DNA of 45,490 bases. Origin: a virus. Shown one piece after another: positions 13,182 to 21,488 of the stretch (position 1 is its first letter; each line of letters starts with the position of its first letter). The notes beneath the pieces were generated by a model. The model saw nothing but the letters and a program-made list of their open reading frames with translations. It was not told where the DNA came from and made no database searches. A program made the translations under genes and the position numbers. The DNA is taken from the IMG/VR virus record IMGVR_UViG_3300045738_002462, positions 1 to 45,490 of that record, one strand, 5' to 3'.

Positions 13182-15380
13182 CTACCGGCCCCTCAGCAGC
13201 CTCCCATTTCTGGATTTGGGGTCGATGACAACCCTGTCGAGATTGTTGATCTCGTCCCCCATCTTGTTCATGAGAGTATCAGCAAGTTCGTCTTGATCGA
13301 AGCCTGTTACATCGCCTTGGAACACGATGGTGAGGCTGCCGCCACTACCCCCGGATTCGGCGCCGGGATTCAACTGCACCGGAGCAGGTGCGGCCGGCAC
13401 ACTATTAACACCTCCCCCATATCCGCCGGAGCCACTAACGCCTCCGCCGCCCCCGAAGTTAGCCGAGGCGATCTGGGCGGCGTGCGCAGCTGACACTATA
13501 TAAGACGCAGCAGTGAAAGCAGCCGCCAGCGGCGGCCCGCCGAGCTTCATACCCCAAGCGGCCGCAGCTTCGGCCTTTTCGGGAGCCATCACAGCAACAT
13601 TGGCCAAGGCAGCCGCCTTGCCGATAAGGAAGAATTCCTTGTATTTGCTGGACATGAGACTGGACATTTGGGAGAGCATGTTGCTGGCGAGCTGATTCCT
13701 GGCGAACTGCTCTTTTTTCGAGACATCAGATACAGCATCTTCGTGGCGCTGGTTCTCGGCCTCGATGGCTCTGTCCCATTTCTCTTTATTGTCAAAGTCC
13801 GCTGCTCGCGCGGCCTCCAACACATCGAGGCGGCGCTCGTGATGCTCCTGAAGCAACTCCTCCTCGGTCATGTACCGCTCGAGAAGCTGTTCCCCGGCCT
13901 CGATGTCGGTGGCGCGCTCCTTGTCCATCTCCGCCAGGATTTCAGCCGCGTCCCGCCGGGACTGTATGCTGAACTCCAGCGCCTTCTGTTCAGCCTCATA
14001 CGCCTCGATCTGCCGGTATGAGCCTTCGATAGCGGCGAGCTGCGCGGCGGTGGCGCCTTCTTTCCTGGCCCGGTACAGCTCCTCCTGGCGGGCCGTCATG
14101 CCCAGGGTTTCGGCTTCGAGCTGGAGGGCCGCTACGCGCTTCTGGATGGAGTCGGTGGCCTTGTCGTTACCGCCACCGCCGAGCGGTTCGGGCGGATCGC
14201 CACTGTCCTGGTCCGGGTTGGTGTTGCCGAATCCCTGGTTAAAGCTCTGCTGCAAGTCGTAGGCAACCTGAAGGCGCTCGCGCACTTCCTCGATCTTGCG
14301 CTTGATCTCTTCGTCGCTGGTGAACACCAGCCCGATGTCCTTCTCCAGGAAGGACGCGTCCAGTTGTTTCTCCAGGCCGGCCAGCTCCCGCTCGAGACGG
14401 GGGATGTCGTCGGCCGCCACGCCGTTGATCTTGGAGGCCAGCTCCGCACCGAGGTACTCGGTGAAATTCACCACCTCGCTGGCGCCGGAGGCCATGGTGC
14501 CGATCAGAGTCGCGAACGCGGTGCCCAGGGTGACCACGCTTTCCTTGAAATTCGGATCGGTCACCAACTCCCGCAGGTCGTCAATGGCGTCATTGAAGCC
14601 GGACACATCGGTCTCGCCGAAGGTGTCGATCAGGTCATTGCGGAGCTGCTGGAGGGACTGGCCCACGGTGCGGGGCATGTCCTGGAATTCGCGGTTGATG
14701 CTGTCCGCGCTGGACAGAAGCGCCCGGGTCACCGCCGAGCCGGTCAACTGGCCCTCGGCGCCTAGCTCCCGCAGCTGGCCGATGGTCACGCCCAGGCCGT
14801 CAGCAATGGCGCGCGCCAGGCGGGGGCTGTTCTCCAGGACCGAGTTCAGCTCCTCGCCGCGCAGCGTGCCGGAGGCCATGCCTTGGGAAAGCTGGAGGGT
14901 GGCGGAGGCCGCTTCCTGCGCGCTGGCGCCGGAGACCACGAACGACTGGTTAATCGCTCGGGTGACCGTCAACAGCTGCTGGTTGGTCAGGTCCAGCTCT
15001 TCACTGGAGCGAGCCAGCCGGGCGTACAGATTGATAGTCTCGCCGAGGCCGCCACGGGTCTCCTGGGCCAGCTTGTACGCCGCCTCGTAGGTCTCGTTCA
15101 GCTCCTCCTGGCTCTCGGTCACCAGCCGCAGCTGGGAGCGCAGCTCGGAGTAGGTGTCGGACGCCTGAACAACGGCGCGGATCGCCACACCAATGCCCAC
15201 TGCGGCGAGCACATTGCGCAGGCCACGATACGCCCCACCCAGTTGGTCGGTGGCACGGGTGAGCCGCTCGGTTCCCTGCTCGGCCCGGCGTGACTTGTCG
15301 GTCAGGCCATCCAGGGACCGCTGGCCACGGTCGACTTCACGGCTGTCAACGGCTAGTACGAGACGCGCTGTTTCGGTCAT
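13182..15380 (-). CDS. tail tape measure protein
   Basis: 732 residues. The N-terminal 250 match the tape-measure N-terminal domain (SRRAEQGTERLTRATDQLGGAYRGLRN, then GASAQEAASATLQLSQGMASGTLRGEELNSVLENSPRLA). Long charged helices (residues 330-560) form the ruler. A hydrophobic region near 590-640 and a Gly-rich stretch with a polar tail follow. By the usual 1.5 angstrom per residue the tail would be near 110 nm, fitting a siphovirus. Its start lies inside the end of the frameshifted chaperone reading (35-bp overlap). Confidence 0.9.
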   Translation of the reverse strand: MTETARLVLAVDSREVDRGQRSLDGLTDKSRRAEQGTERLTRATDQLGGAYRGLRNVLAAVGIGVAIRAVVQASDTYSELRSQLRLVTESQEELNETYEAAYKLAQETRGGLGETINLYARLARSSEELDLTNQQLLTVTRAINQSFVVSGASAQEAASATLQLSQGMASGTLRGEELNSVLENSPRLARAIADGLGVTIGQLRELGAEGQLTGSAVTRALLSSADSINREFQDMPRTVGQSLQQLRNDLIDTFGETDVSGFNDAIDDLRELVTDPNFKESVVTLGTAFATLIGTMASGASEVVNFTEYLGAELASKINGVAADDIPRLERELAGLEKQLDASFLEKDIGLVFTSDEEIKRKIEEVRERLQVAYDLQQSFNQGFGNTNPDQDSGDPPEPLGGGGNDKATDSIQKRVAALQLEAETLGMTARQEELYRARKEGATAAQLAAIEGSYRQIEAYEAEQKALEFSIQSRRDAAEILAEMDKERATDIEAGEQLLERYMTEEELLQEHHERRLDVLEAARAADFDNKEKWDRAIEAENQRHEDAVSDVSKKEQFARNQLASNMLSQMSSLMSSKYKEFFLIGKAAALANVAVMAPEKAEAAAAWGMKLGGPPLAAAFTAASYIVSAAHAAQIASANFGGGGGVSGSGGYGGGVNSVPAAPAPVQLNPGAESGGSGGSLTIVFQGDVTGFDQDELADTLMNKMGDEINNLDRVVIDPKSRNGRLLRGR

Positions 15381-16037
15381 GCCATGCCTTCGATCTCAGG
15401 TGATCCAGATGCCGCAGGACATCCACTTCCCAGGGCAGGAGGTGGACGCGCTTTAAGGCGGCCCAGTGGTGGATCTCGGTGTAGGAGCAATCGCCCAGCT
15501 CACAGAACCAGCCCCACAGGTAGGCGGTGCCTTCCGGGGGCGGGTCTGTTCTCAGGCTCTTGGGTTTCTTGCCGGTCTGGCGGTAAACCGCCTCAAGCTG
15601 CTGCCGGCGGCTGGCGCCGGTCTTGGGGTCGGGAATCGTGTCCCCTATTTCCGCTTCCGCCCACTCGTAGAGTCGGTGGACGGCTTCCCGAAAAAACGCG
15701 CATCACGCGAGGCGTGGCGGTCGATCATGTCCCGAAGCTGGGGAGCTTCGCGGAGCAAGGTCTTCACGTTCTCCTCGGTGAATTCTTCCGGCAGGTTCCA
15801 GCCGGCCACCAAGGTCGCGCACAGCGCCACATGGCGCTCGGTGCTGTTTACGGGCTGCCCCTTGGCGACCGCCTCCATGTCCTCGCGCCATGCGTCTTGC
15901 TTGGCCTGCTGGAAGGCGTCAGACCATTGGGAGCGGATAACCAGGTGGTATTCGGTCTTGGTGCCGTCCGGATGCGACAGGGGCACTTCCGTGCCCTCAT
16001 TGGCTTTCTCGCGGGTGAAGAACGCTTTCATGCTCAT
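15346..16037 (-). CDS. tail assembly chaperone GT fusion, made by -1 frameshift
   Basis: Ribosomes reading the chaperone gene reach the heptamer T-TTT-TTC at 15696-15690, in phase with the gene (codons 115-116). A -1 slip there opens a 114-codon extension ending at 15346, just inside the tape measure gene. The extension looks real: RLYEWAEAEIGD, then LWGWFCELGDCSYTEIHHWAALKR and LPWEVDVLRHLDHLRS, the form of lambda T-type domains. Total about 230 residues. In lambda-like phages the longer GT product carries the tape measure into tail assembly at a fixed ratio to G. Confidence 0.8.
15645..16037 (-). CDS. tail assembly chaperone (G-like, unshifted product)
   Basis: 130 residues between the tail tube and tape measure genes, the standard place for this chaperone. 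It is helical and charged (SQWSDAFQQAKQDAWREDMEAVAKG, EEFTEENVKTLLREAPQLRDMIDRH). The start overlaps the stop of the tail tube gene as TAATG; a second ATG six bases later is possible. It is the major, non-shifted product; a minority of ribosomes make the fusion above. It assists tail tube polymerisation around the tape measure. Confidence 0.85.
   Translation of the reverse strand: MSMKAFFTREKANEGTEVPLSHPDGTKTEYHLVIRSQWSDAFQQAKQDAWREDMEAVAKGQPVNSTERHVALCATLVAGWNLPEEFTEENVKTLLREAPQLRDMIDRHASRDARFFGKPSTDSTSGRKRK
15690..15696 (-). promoter_or_regulatory. -1 ribosomal frameshift site TTTTTTC
   Basis: On the minus strand the heptamer T TTT TTC fits the X-XXY-YYZ rule in the frame of the chaperone gene. 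It is 45 bases before the 0-frame stop. Downstream GC-rich sequence could pair to stimulate slipping, but no clear pseudoknot was identified. Confidence 0.75.
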
Positions 16038-16975
16038 TACGCAGCACCCCGCAGGATCACGATCTGGCTTTCCTCGGTGGCGTCATACAGGGCCTGGAAG
16101 TCCATGCTTACGGTGACCTCGCCCTCGCCGCTCACGTCCGGCTGGCCGGAGTTGTACTTCACGCGCGGCAGGCTGAACGTGTAGGCGTTCGTGCCGTCGC
16201 TCAGGGTGAACTCCAGGTTGGATTCGGTCTCGTTCAGGAACTTCTCGTAGAGCGCCACGCTGTCGAAGAAGGTGGTGATCGAGCCGGTCAGGTTGGAGCG
16301 GGCGATACTCACGCAGGCCGCGCTGTCGGACCCCACCACGAACAGCGGCGACAGGCCATTCTCCAGGGTCAGGGACAGCTCGGTGACGGTCGCAATGGCG
16401 GAGCCGCCCTCGCTGACCTGGCCGGAGAACGAATCAAACGGGCTGGTGGTGCTCGCGTTCTCGTAGGTGGCGCCAGCAATCGCGGTCTGGGCCGGCGCAT
16501 CCATGGAGCGGCCCACCAATCCGAACGAGCTGGTGATGATGGCGTTGGTGGAGACCGTCAGATTCCAGGTGTTGAACTCGCAGCCCAGGTAGCGCAGGTA
16601 CTGGCCGATGTCCGCGAAGTGGCGCTCGATGGTGAACGGCCGGCGCACCACGCCCGCTTTCAGCGTGTCGGTGCCGGCGGACGGCGTGTCCGCTTCCCAG
16701 GTGCCACACAGAACGGCCTCCAGCATCGGGCCGAACGCACCGCCGTAGCTCAGCTCGGTGGAGATGTCGCCGCCGACCTGCTTGTTGCCGTGACGCATGT
16801 CGGCGATCTGCCGGTCGGCGCGCAGCTCGTTACTTTGCAGGGCCTCTTTCGTCAGGGCCAGCGTGGTGCCGGTCTGGCGAATCGGGGTGAAATCGGGGGT
16901 TGCCGGGGTGGTGCCGGCTTCGGTTTCGGCCACCAGGGCCATAGAGTGGCGTGAGCCGTTTGCAGGGCAGCCCAT
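16037..16975 (-). CDS. major tail tube protein
   Basis: 312 residues. The N-terminus has the frequent tail-tube opening SMALVAETEAGTTPATPDFTPIRQTG, followed by a tail-tube fold (GGDISTELSYGGAFGPMLEAVLCG) and two beta-rich halves. The length is about twice a single tube domain, suggesting a duplicated or decorated tube protein. The start at 16975 has GGAGG with six bases spacing. It is the first gene after a terminator (16996-17019) and is followed directly by the chaperone. Confidence 0.85.
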   Translation of the reverse strand: MGCPANGSRHSMALVAETEAGTTPATPDFTPIRQTGTTLALTKEALQSNELRADRQIADMRHGNKQVGGDISTELSYGGAFGPMLEAVLCGTWEADTPSAGTDTLKAGVVRRPFTIERHFADIGQYLRYLGCEFNTWNLTVSTNAIITSSFGLVGRSMDAPAQTAIAGATYENASTTSPFDSFSGQVSEGGSAIATVTELSLTLENGLSPLFVVGSDSAACVSIARSNLTGSITTFFDSVALYEKFLNETESNLEFTLSDGTNAYTFSLPRVKYNSGQPDVSGEGEVTVSMDFQALYDATEESQIVILRGAA

Positions 16976-16995
16976 AACGAACCTCCGTCAGATAC

Positions 16996-17019
16996 AAAAA
17001 AGCCCGCGCGAGGCGGGCC
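16996..17019 (-). terminator. terminator after the tail terminator gene
   Basis: GCCCGC (17002-17007), 5-nt loop, GCGGGC (17013-17018), six T on the minus strand. It separates the connector/tail-end genes from the tail tube gene. Confidence 0.8.
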
Positions 17020-17037
17020 GATAGGAAAGGGGTTGGG

Positions 17038-17502
17038 TTACGCCCGGGAGACCCAGGCGCTGTAGAAAATCGTCATCGTGGTTCGGGACCAGTTCTCGAC
17101 CCGCCGAGGCTGCTCGTAGCCGCAGGAGCGAATCAGGACCTCGAGCGGCTCCCACACCAGGAACTCCTGAGCCCGGAAATCGGCGACCAGGGTCTCGGAC
17201 AGGGCCGGGGCGTCGAAGTGCTCTCCCGCCTTGTACCGCCGGGCGATCTGGTCAGCCAGAGTAATGGCCGGGATGTCGCCCTTGTTGAGCGGGTGATTCA
17301 GGTCGATCTGCAGAAACCCGTCGTGCTGGTCCTGGCCCTGATCCCCGAGCGTGGCAACGCCGGGCTGGCTCGGGACGACGAACAGGGCTGCCCATGGGTC
17401 CGTACCCGGGGTGAAATCCTTGTTCGGGAACGCCGTGGCCAGTCCGTAATCGCCATCCAGCCAGCTCAGGACCAGCGCATTGCGAATGTCGAGGAATCTC
17501 AT
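17038..17502 (-). CDS. tail terminator protein
   Basis: 154 residues. Order and size match the tail-completion/terminator gene between the gp10-like protein and the tail tube gene. Features include MRFLDIRNALVLSWLD, QIDLNHPLNKGDIPAI, and a C-terminal WSRTTMTIFYSAW strand. It should cap the growing tail and join it to the head. The start overlaps the previous stop as ATGA. Confidence 0.75.
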   Translation of the reverse strand: MRFLDIRNALVLSWLDGDYGLATAFPNKDFTPGTDPWAALFVVPSQPGVATLGDQGQDQHDGFLQIDLNHPLNKGDIPAITLADQIARRYKAGEHFDAPALSETLVADFRAQEFLVWEPLEVLIRSCGYEQPRRVENWSRTTMTIFYSAWVSRA

Positions 17503-17897
17503 ACGCGGTTCTTCCTGGCGGCCTCGTCGGCGATCTGGTTAAAGCGGGCCACAGTCCGGCGGACCATGCCCTGGGGCGCCTGCTTGGACCAGCCGTCAAA
17601 CTCCAGGCGATGCGCATACGGCAGGTTGTTGGCCATGAACGTCACGCCGCCGCCCTTGAGGGCGGCCACCACCTCGTTCATTTCGTTGACGGCCTGTTGC
17701 TTCTCGATCTCCCGGGCCAGCTCGCCGTCGGTCGGCGCGCCCTGGGAAATCTGCCAGTTGCCGACAAATCGACCGGTGCGGCGAGGCGACAGATTGATCA
17801 CCTCCGCGAATACCTGGATTTCCACCGCCCGGGCGGTCTTTTCCAGGGACCGGCTGGCCATGCGGCTGAACTTCTGAACGTCCGCCGCGAAGCTCAT
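17499..17897 (-). CDS. HK97 gp10-like head-tail joining / minor tail protein
   Basis: 132 residues. FAEVINLSPRRTGRFVGNWQIS and a C-terminal GMVRRTVARFNQIADEAARKN are characteristic of the gp10/gpZ-like neck proteins, with a central segment ending PYAHRLEFDGWSKQAPQ. The ATG at 17897 is chosen because it overlaps the upstream stop; the longer reading has no support. It lies in the run of five small connector genes. Confidence 0.75.
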   Translation of the reverse strand: MSFAADVQKFSRMASRSLEKTARAVEIQVFAEVINLSPRRTGRFVGNWQISQGAPTDGELAREIEKQQAVNEMNEVVAALKGGGVTFMANNLPYAHRLEFDGWSKQAPQGMVRRTVARFNQIADEAARKNRV

Positions 17898-18247
17898 GCG
17901 TCCCTCAGCTGGACGGTCCAGGCGACCGAGGCCGGGTCCTGCCACGTATTCATCACGCGCTTGCCGTCGATGTCGTCGCCGATCTTTGGATCAGTGCCGA
18001 TCTCGCTTTGCAGCACGGTCAGCTTCTCGTCGGTGGCCAGGATGTGCTCGTTGTCCACCTGCTCGGTCTTGAAGCCCCCGAATACGCCCCGACCCTGGAA
18101 GGTCTCGGTGGTCTGGGTCTCCTCGCCGGTCAGCGGGTCGTAATCGGTGCCGGTCACCCGCGTGAGGGTGAAGCTGCGCACCGCATCGGCCAGGGCGCCG
18201 TCGAACGCCGCGGCGATGCCGGTTTGAACGTCAGCACGAAGACCCAT
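17894..18247 (-). CDS. head-tail connector (neck) protein
   Basis: 117 residues from the ATG at 18247 (TGATG with the previous stop). The pattern FTLTRVTGTDYDPLTGEETQTTETF, KVxxxDEKLTVL and a C-terminal VMNTWQDPASVAWTVQLRD resembles small neck proteins that plug the head. It lies between the connector at 18247 and the gp10-like gene. The assignment to a role is by order. Confidence 0.65.
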   Translation of the reverse strand: MGLRADVQTGIAAAFDGALADAVRSFTLTRVTGTDYDPLTGEETQTTETFQGRGVFGGFKTEQVDNEHILATDEKLTVLQSEIGTDPKIGDDIDGKRVMNTWQDPASVAWTVQLRDA

Positions 18248-18624
18248 CAAGCTCTCCGCACCGGGAATGTGGACCCGCCGCCGACCGGGAAGTACGGCCG
18301 GAGCAGGTCAAAGACAAAGGACAGGTTGCCCGAGCGAGCCCGGGCGCCGTCCTGGTACTCCGTTTCCGATTCCACCGTGTCCGCCTTCACTCGGGTGCGC
18401 TTGATGTCGCCCTGAGTGTCGGCGTACAGGTTGCCGGCGGCCGCCTCTTGCGCCAGGTAAGCCCCGGCGGTCTTGATGGCGCCCTCTACCGGGTCACCCG
18501 CCACCACGGAGCGGGCCGTCATCCAGGCATTGGCCTGGAGCACAGCGGCGGTTTTCTCTCCCTCCTCCGCCCAGTCCGAGCCCAGGATGTCGTCCACGTC
18601 AGTGGTGGCGATGTAGTCGGTCAT
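18247..18624 (-). CDS. head-tail adaptor protein
   Basis: 125 residues, helical N-terminus (TTDVDDILGSDWAEEGEKTAAVLQANAWMTAR), typical of the small adaptors that bind under the portal. A middle helical part is followed by DLLRPYFPVGGGS near the end. It follows the 63-residue gene by two bases and is coupled to the next gene. Neighbours on both sides are connectors. Confidence 0.65.
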   Translation of the reverse strand: MTDYIATTDVDDILGSDWAEEGEKTAAVLQANAWMTARSVVAGDPVEGAIKTAGAYLAQEAAAGNLYADTQGDIKRTRVKADTVESETEYQDGARARSGNLSFVFDLLRPYFPVGGGSTFPVRRA

Positions 18625-18626
18625 GG

Positions 18627-18818
18627 TTATTCGGCCTTCGCGCCAGTCTTGGGCTGAGCCTTCGCGCCGGTCTTGGCGCGCTTGGCTGAACGCTCGCGCT
18701 CACGGCGGGCCTTCTCCAGCTTGGCGATGTCTTGCGCGCTTAGGAGTTGCCCAGGAACGAACCCGTCCTGGTTCAGCTTCGGCTTTTGCTCGGTTTCGGT
18801 TTCGGTTTTCTCGGTCAT
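18627..18818 (-). CDS. small charged protein after the capsid gene
   Basis: 63 residues, mostly charged (MTEKTETETEQKPKLNQDG, LEKARRERERSAKRAKTGAKAQPK), with one short helix, SAQDIAKLEKA. No family recognised. It lies between the capsid terminator and the adaptor gene, with small connector genes downstream. Small proteins here can be decoration or connector accessory factors. Confidence 0.6.
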   Translation of the reverse strand: MTEKTETETEQKPKLNQDGFVPGQLLSAQDIAKLEKARRERERSAKRAKTGAKAQPKTGAKAE

Positions 18819-18844
18819 TTCAGCACCTATAGGTTGAACCGAAG

Positions 18845-18865
18845 AAAAAGCCGCCCGAAGGCGGC
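18845..18865 (-). terminator. terminator right after the capsid gene
   Basis: GCCGCC (18850-18855), loop CGAA, GGCGGC (18860-18865), five T on the minus strand, five bases after the capsid stop. It should help keep capsid transcript levels above those of downstream genes. Confidence 0.85.
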
Positions 18866-18869
18866 CCGC

Positions 18870-19880
18870 TCAGTTGTGGACGAAGAAGGCCAGAGCGACA
18901 TTCTCGCGCTCGTATTGGCGCTCCCAGTTGGTTGCAGCCTGGTACTCGGCCACGGTCGGGGATTGGCCGGCCACGCTGTTGCTGGTGAACTTGTAGCCTT
19001 CCGGGTGGATCAGCCACTCCTTGCGCTCGACCAAGGTCTCGACACCCGCGCCGTTACCGGCCAGCTCGTCCATCTCCACGGCCACCGGGTACTTCGGAGA
19101 GCCTGAGCCGTAGCCGAACACGCCCGGGCCGTACAGCACGGTCACGTAGCGGCTGCCGGAGGTGGTACCGGCGATCACGGGCAGCTTCTTGTCCACCACC
19201 ACGCGTTTGCCGTTGTAGAACGGGATCATCAGGCCGGTTTCCGAGTCCTGGATGTACTCGATGTTGTTTTCCTTGCGCATGCGCGCCAGGGTCTTCGGAT
19301 GCACGCCGATCAGGGTGAGCGCATCGTCGGATTCGCCCATGGTTGCCACCGCGTCGACGAAGCCGGCGTAGTTGAACCGGTCGGCGTCGGTTACGGCGGA
19401 GTCATCCTCTTCGGAGATGTCGAAGATCATGTCGCCGGAGCCGCCCTCGTTATCGAGGAAGATGCCCAGGGTCGCGCCTTGAATCCGGGCAGCGAATCGC
19501 TGATCCCAGTAGGCGCTGGTGCGGCTGGCAATCTGGCGCATCGGGTCTTCAGATCCAATGAGACTGGACACCAAGTTGGCGGACTGCCAGGCGTTGTTGA
19601 GGAACAGCTTGCGGGCGGTCATCAGACCGGTGCCGATCTTCTCCGGGGTCGCGTAGTCGGCCGGGTCGTCGTTGCTGAGGTTTTCGTTATCAGCGTTCAG
19701 ATCCTTCCAGTACGGGATGGAGGTGATCTCACCTTCACCACCGGCGCGGGCGTTAAGCTGCTCATTGGTGACCGCCACGCCAGACGCGATGTAGGCGTTC
19801 CGGTCAGTGCGATCTTCTTGCAGATAGGACAGGTATACGTCTTCGTCGAACTGGACGTCAGACAGGCGGACAGTAGCCAT
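18870..19880 (-). CDS. major capsid protein
   Basis: 336 residues, with no cleaved prodomain evident. It matches the phage coat-protein family with the order N-arm (FDEDVYLSYLQEDRTDRNAYIASGVAV), EKIGTGLMTARKLFLNNAW, TSAYWDQRFAARIQGATLGIF, and a spine/A-domain (LTLIGVHPKTLARMRKENNIEYIQDS, GKRVVVDKKLP). It follows the scaffold gene by 14 bases, uses ATG at 19880 and is followed by a strong terminator, so it is a highly expressed virion protein. Confidence 0.9.
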   Translation of the reverse strand: MATVRLSDVQFDEDVYLSYLQEDRTDRNAYIASGVAVTNEQLNARAGGEGEITSIPYWKDLNADNENLSNDDPADYATPEKIGTGLMTARKLFLNNAWQSANLVSSLIGSEDPMRQIASRTSAYWDQRFAARIQGATLGIFLDNEGGSGDMIFDISEEDDSAVTDADRFNYAGFVDAVATMGESDDALTLIGVHPKTLARMRKENNIEYIQDSETGLMIPFYNGKRVVVDKKLPVIAGTTSGSRYVTVLYGPGVFGYGSGSPKYPVAVEMDELAGNGAGVETLVERKEWLIHPEGYKFTSNSVAGQSPTVAEYQAATNWERQYERENVALAFFVHN

Positions 19881-19894
19881 TTTAAATTACCTCG

Positions 19895-20584
19895 TTATTT
19901 CGAGCGCAGAGCTTCGCGGAACCCCTCGGGGTCTTCCTGCTTCCACTCCAGTCGCTCCTTGTCGGTCATTTCGGAGAGTTTCTTTCTGGCAGCCCCGCCG
20001 CCTTTCCCGCCGGGAGCCCCGCCCCCTGACGCTTTGCTGCCGTCCACAAGGAACGGGTATTGCTCGGTCAGATACTTACCCAACTGCTTGGCGTCCCACG
20101 CCTCGCCGTCCGGGCCGTTGATCTTTACCCCTTCCGGGGTGTGGGCAATGAACTGCATCGCCTCTTTCTTCAGCAGGCCATAGCGCTGCACGCCACCAGT
20201 TGCCTCTTTGTCGATGAGGCCGGCCACAATGCCCTCAGCAGTGGCGGTGCGCTCGCTGTTGGCGACCTTGTCGCGCAACTCGGCCAGCTCTTTGTCGAGC
20301 TTTTCGGCTCGCTCGCGCTCCGTCTTGGAGAGCTGCTCCCATTCCTGCTGCTTCTCGAGGCGTTCCCGCTCGCGCTTCTCCGCCTCGCTCTCGAATTCCT
20401 GAAGCTTGCGCTTCGCCTCGGCCCGCTCTTCGCGCTCCTTGCGCAGGGCCTCTTTGAGTTCGTCGGCAGGGTCGATGCCTTCCACCTGGAGGCGGTAGCC
20501 GTCGCCGTGCTCGCTGTACAAGGCCTGCTGAGCCTCTTCCAGCGCCTCGAACTCTTCCTTGGTGATCTCGAATTTCAGTGCCAT
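19895..20584 (-). CDS. capsid scaffold protein
   Basis: 229 residues, a long charged coiled coil at about residues 45-130 (KEREERAEAKRKLQEFESEAEKR and on) with a basic/Gly-rich linker (ASGGGAPGGKGGGAARKK) and a C-terminal segment rich in Trp/Glu (WKQEDPEGFREALRSK). This is the normal composition of phage scaffolds, and its position directly before the capsid gene fits. It should guide procapsid assembly and then leave. No protease is seen nearby. Confidence 0.85.
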   Translation of the reverse strand: MALKFEITKEEFEALEEAQQALYSEHGDGYRLQVEGIDPADELKEALRKEREERAEAKRKLQEFESEAEKRERERLEKQQEWEQLSKTERERAEKLDKELAELRDKVANSERTATAEGIVAGLIDKEATGGVQRYGLLKKEAMQFIAHTPEGVKINGPDGEAWDAKQLGKYLTEQYPFLVDGSKASGGGAPGGKGGGAARKKLSEMTDKERLEWKQEDPEGFREALRSK

Positions 20585-20627
20585 GTCTGCAAACCCCGTT
20601 TGCTGGTTTCGCCTGCCCCGCAGGCAT

Positions 20628-20654
20628 AAAAAAGCCCCGGCGGATGCCAGGGCT
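20628..20654 (-). terminator. terminator behind the HNH gene
   Basis: AGCCCCGGC (20633-20641) with GCCAGGGCT (20646-20654), one mismatched pair, six T on the minus strand. It lies between the HNH gene and the scaffold gene. Confidence 0.75.
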
Positions 20655-20673
20655 CGTGGTGATTAGTCTTGCG

Positions 20674-21393
20674 TTAGAGCAATAGCGTTCTGGTATCGCC
20701 CTTGCGCATATTATCCGCCGCCCATATCGGGCGAAGGTTGGTCAGGCAGTTAATGACGGCCGGATCGGTTTCGCCGTTACGGATATGCTCAGCGACGGGG
20801 ATGATGTGATCAATATGCCATTCCCCATAGTTGCCCCAGCTCATACCCTTGGTGAACTGCTTTTCCAAGTGCTCTTTGAGATCGCTGGGCGTGTATCCGA
20901 GAATTTCGAATGTTTTTCGGCCACCCTTCCCATCACCCAGCGCTTCAAGCGTACGGCGGAGGTAATCCCTTGCAGCCCATCCCACTCTGAATGCCGGATC
21001 GGCGCGATATTTGTCACGCCACCACCTATTGCCATATTCATTATGGCGATCTCTGTTCGCCTCATACCACGCCCTGCTGGATTGGCGGCGCGCATCCCGG
21101 TTCCGCCAATGATAATCGCGCGACTTCTCTCTAAGAAGCTCCCTATTGTTTTCCCTGTACAGGGCAGTCTTCCTGCGGATTTCCTCGCGATTCTTTTGGT
21201 AGTACTTCCGCCTGTACTCTCGGCGCCTCTCACCGTAGCGCTTAGCGTTGCGCCTAGACCTAGCTCTACAGCACTCGACGCAATCCTTGTTGTTTGTGCG
21301 GCGGGGCGCAACGTGACCATTGGTGCACGGCTTCCCTGTGAAATACTGCTTCAAACCTTGGGCGCGAGCCTCAGCCCTGGAGATGATTTGCAT
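20674..21393 (-). CDS. HNH endonuclease inserted between head genes
   Basis: 239 residues. N-terminal zinc finger-like segment (C23, H27, C38, C41), a very basic, Arg/Tyr/Asn-rich middle (residues 45-125), and an HNH fold at the end (WHIDHIIPVAEH, LTNLRPIWAADN). Free-standing HNH nucleases of this form are often mobile intruders between head genes in phages. It splits the MuF-like and scaffold genes and has its own terminator; the capsid pathway does not need it. It might cut rival phage DNA or help packaging, but a homing passenger is most likely. Confidence 0.85.
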   Translation of the reverse strand: MQIISRAEARAQGLKQYFTGKPCTNGHVAPRRTNNKDCVECCRARSRRNAKRYGERRREYRRKYYQKNREEIRRKTALYRENNRELLREKSRDYHWRNRDARRQSSRAWYEANRDRHNEYGNRWWRDKYRADPAFRVGWAARDYLRRTLEALGDGKGGRKTFEILGYTPSDLKEHLEKQFTKGMSWGNYGEWHIDHIIPVAEHIRNGETDPAVINCLTNLRPIWAADNMRKGDTRTLLL

Positions 21394-21488
21394 AACGTCG
21401 TCACCGTTATCGTCATGGTGGGGTGCGGCAGGGAGTGACGTGCTCCTTTTCGCCCCGTCGGGCTAGCCGCACCTGCCAAGTATATCAC

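Noticed and set aside
20674-21393. intron-encoded HNH within a split head gene
   Set aside because: The MuF-like and scaffold genes on either side are both complete, so no split gene or intron is indicated.
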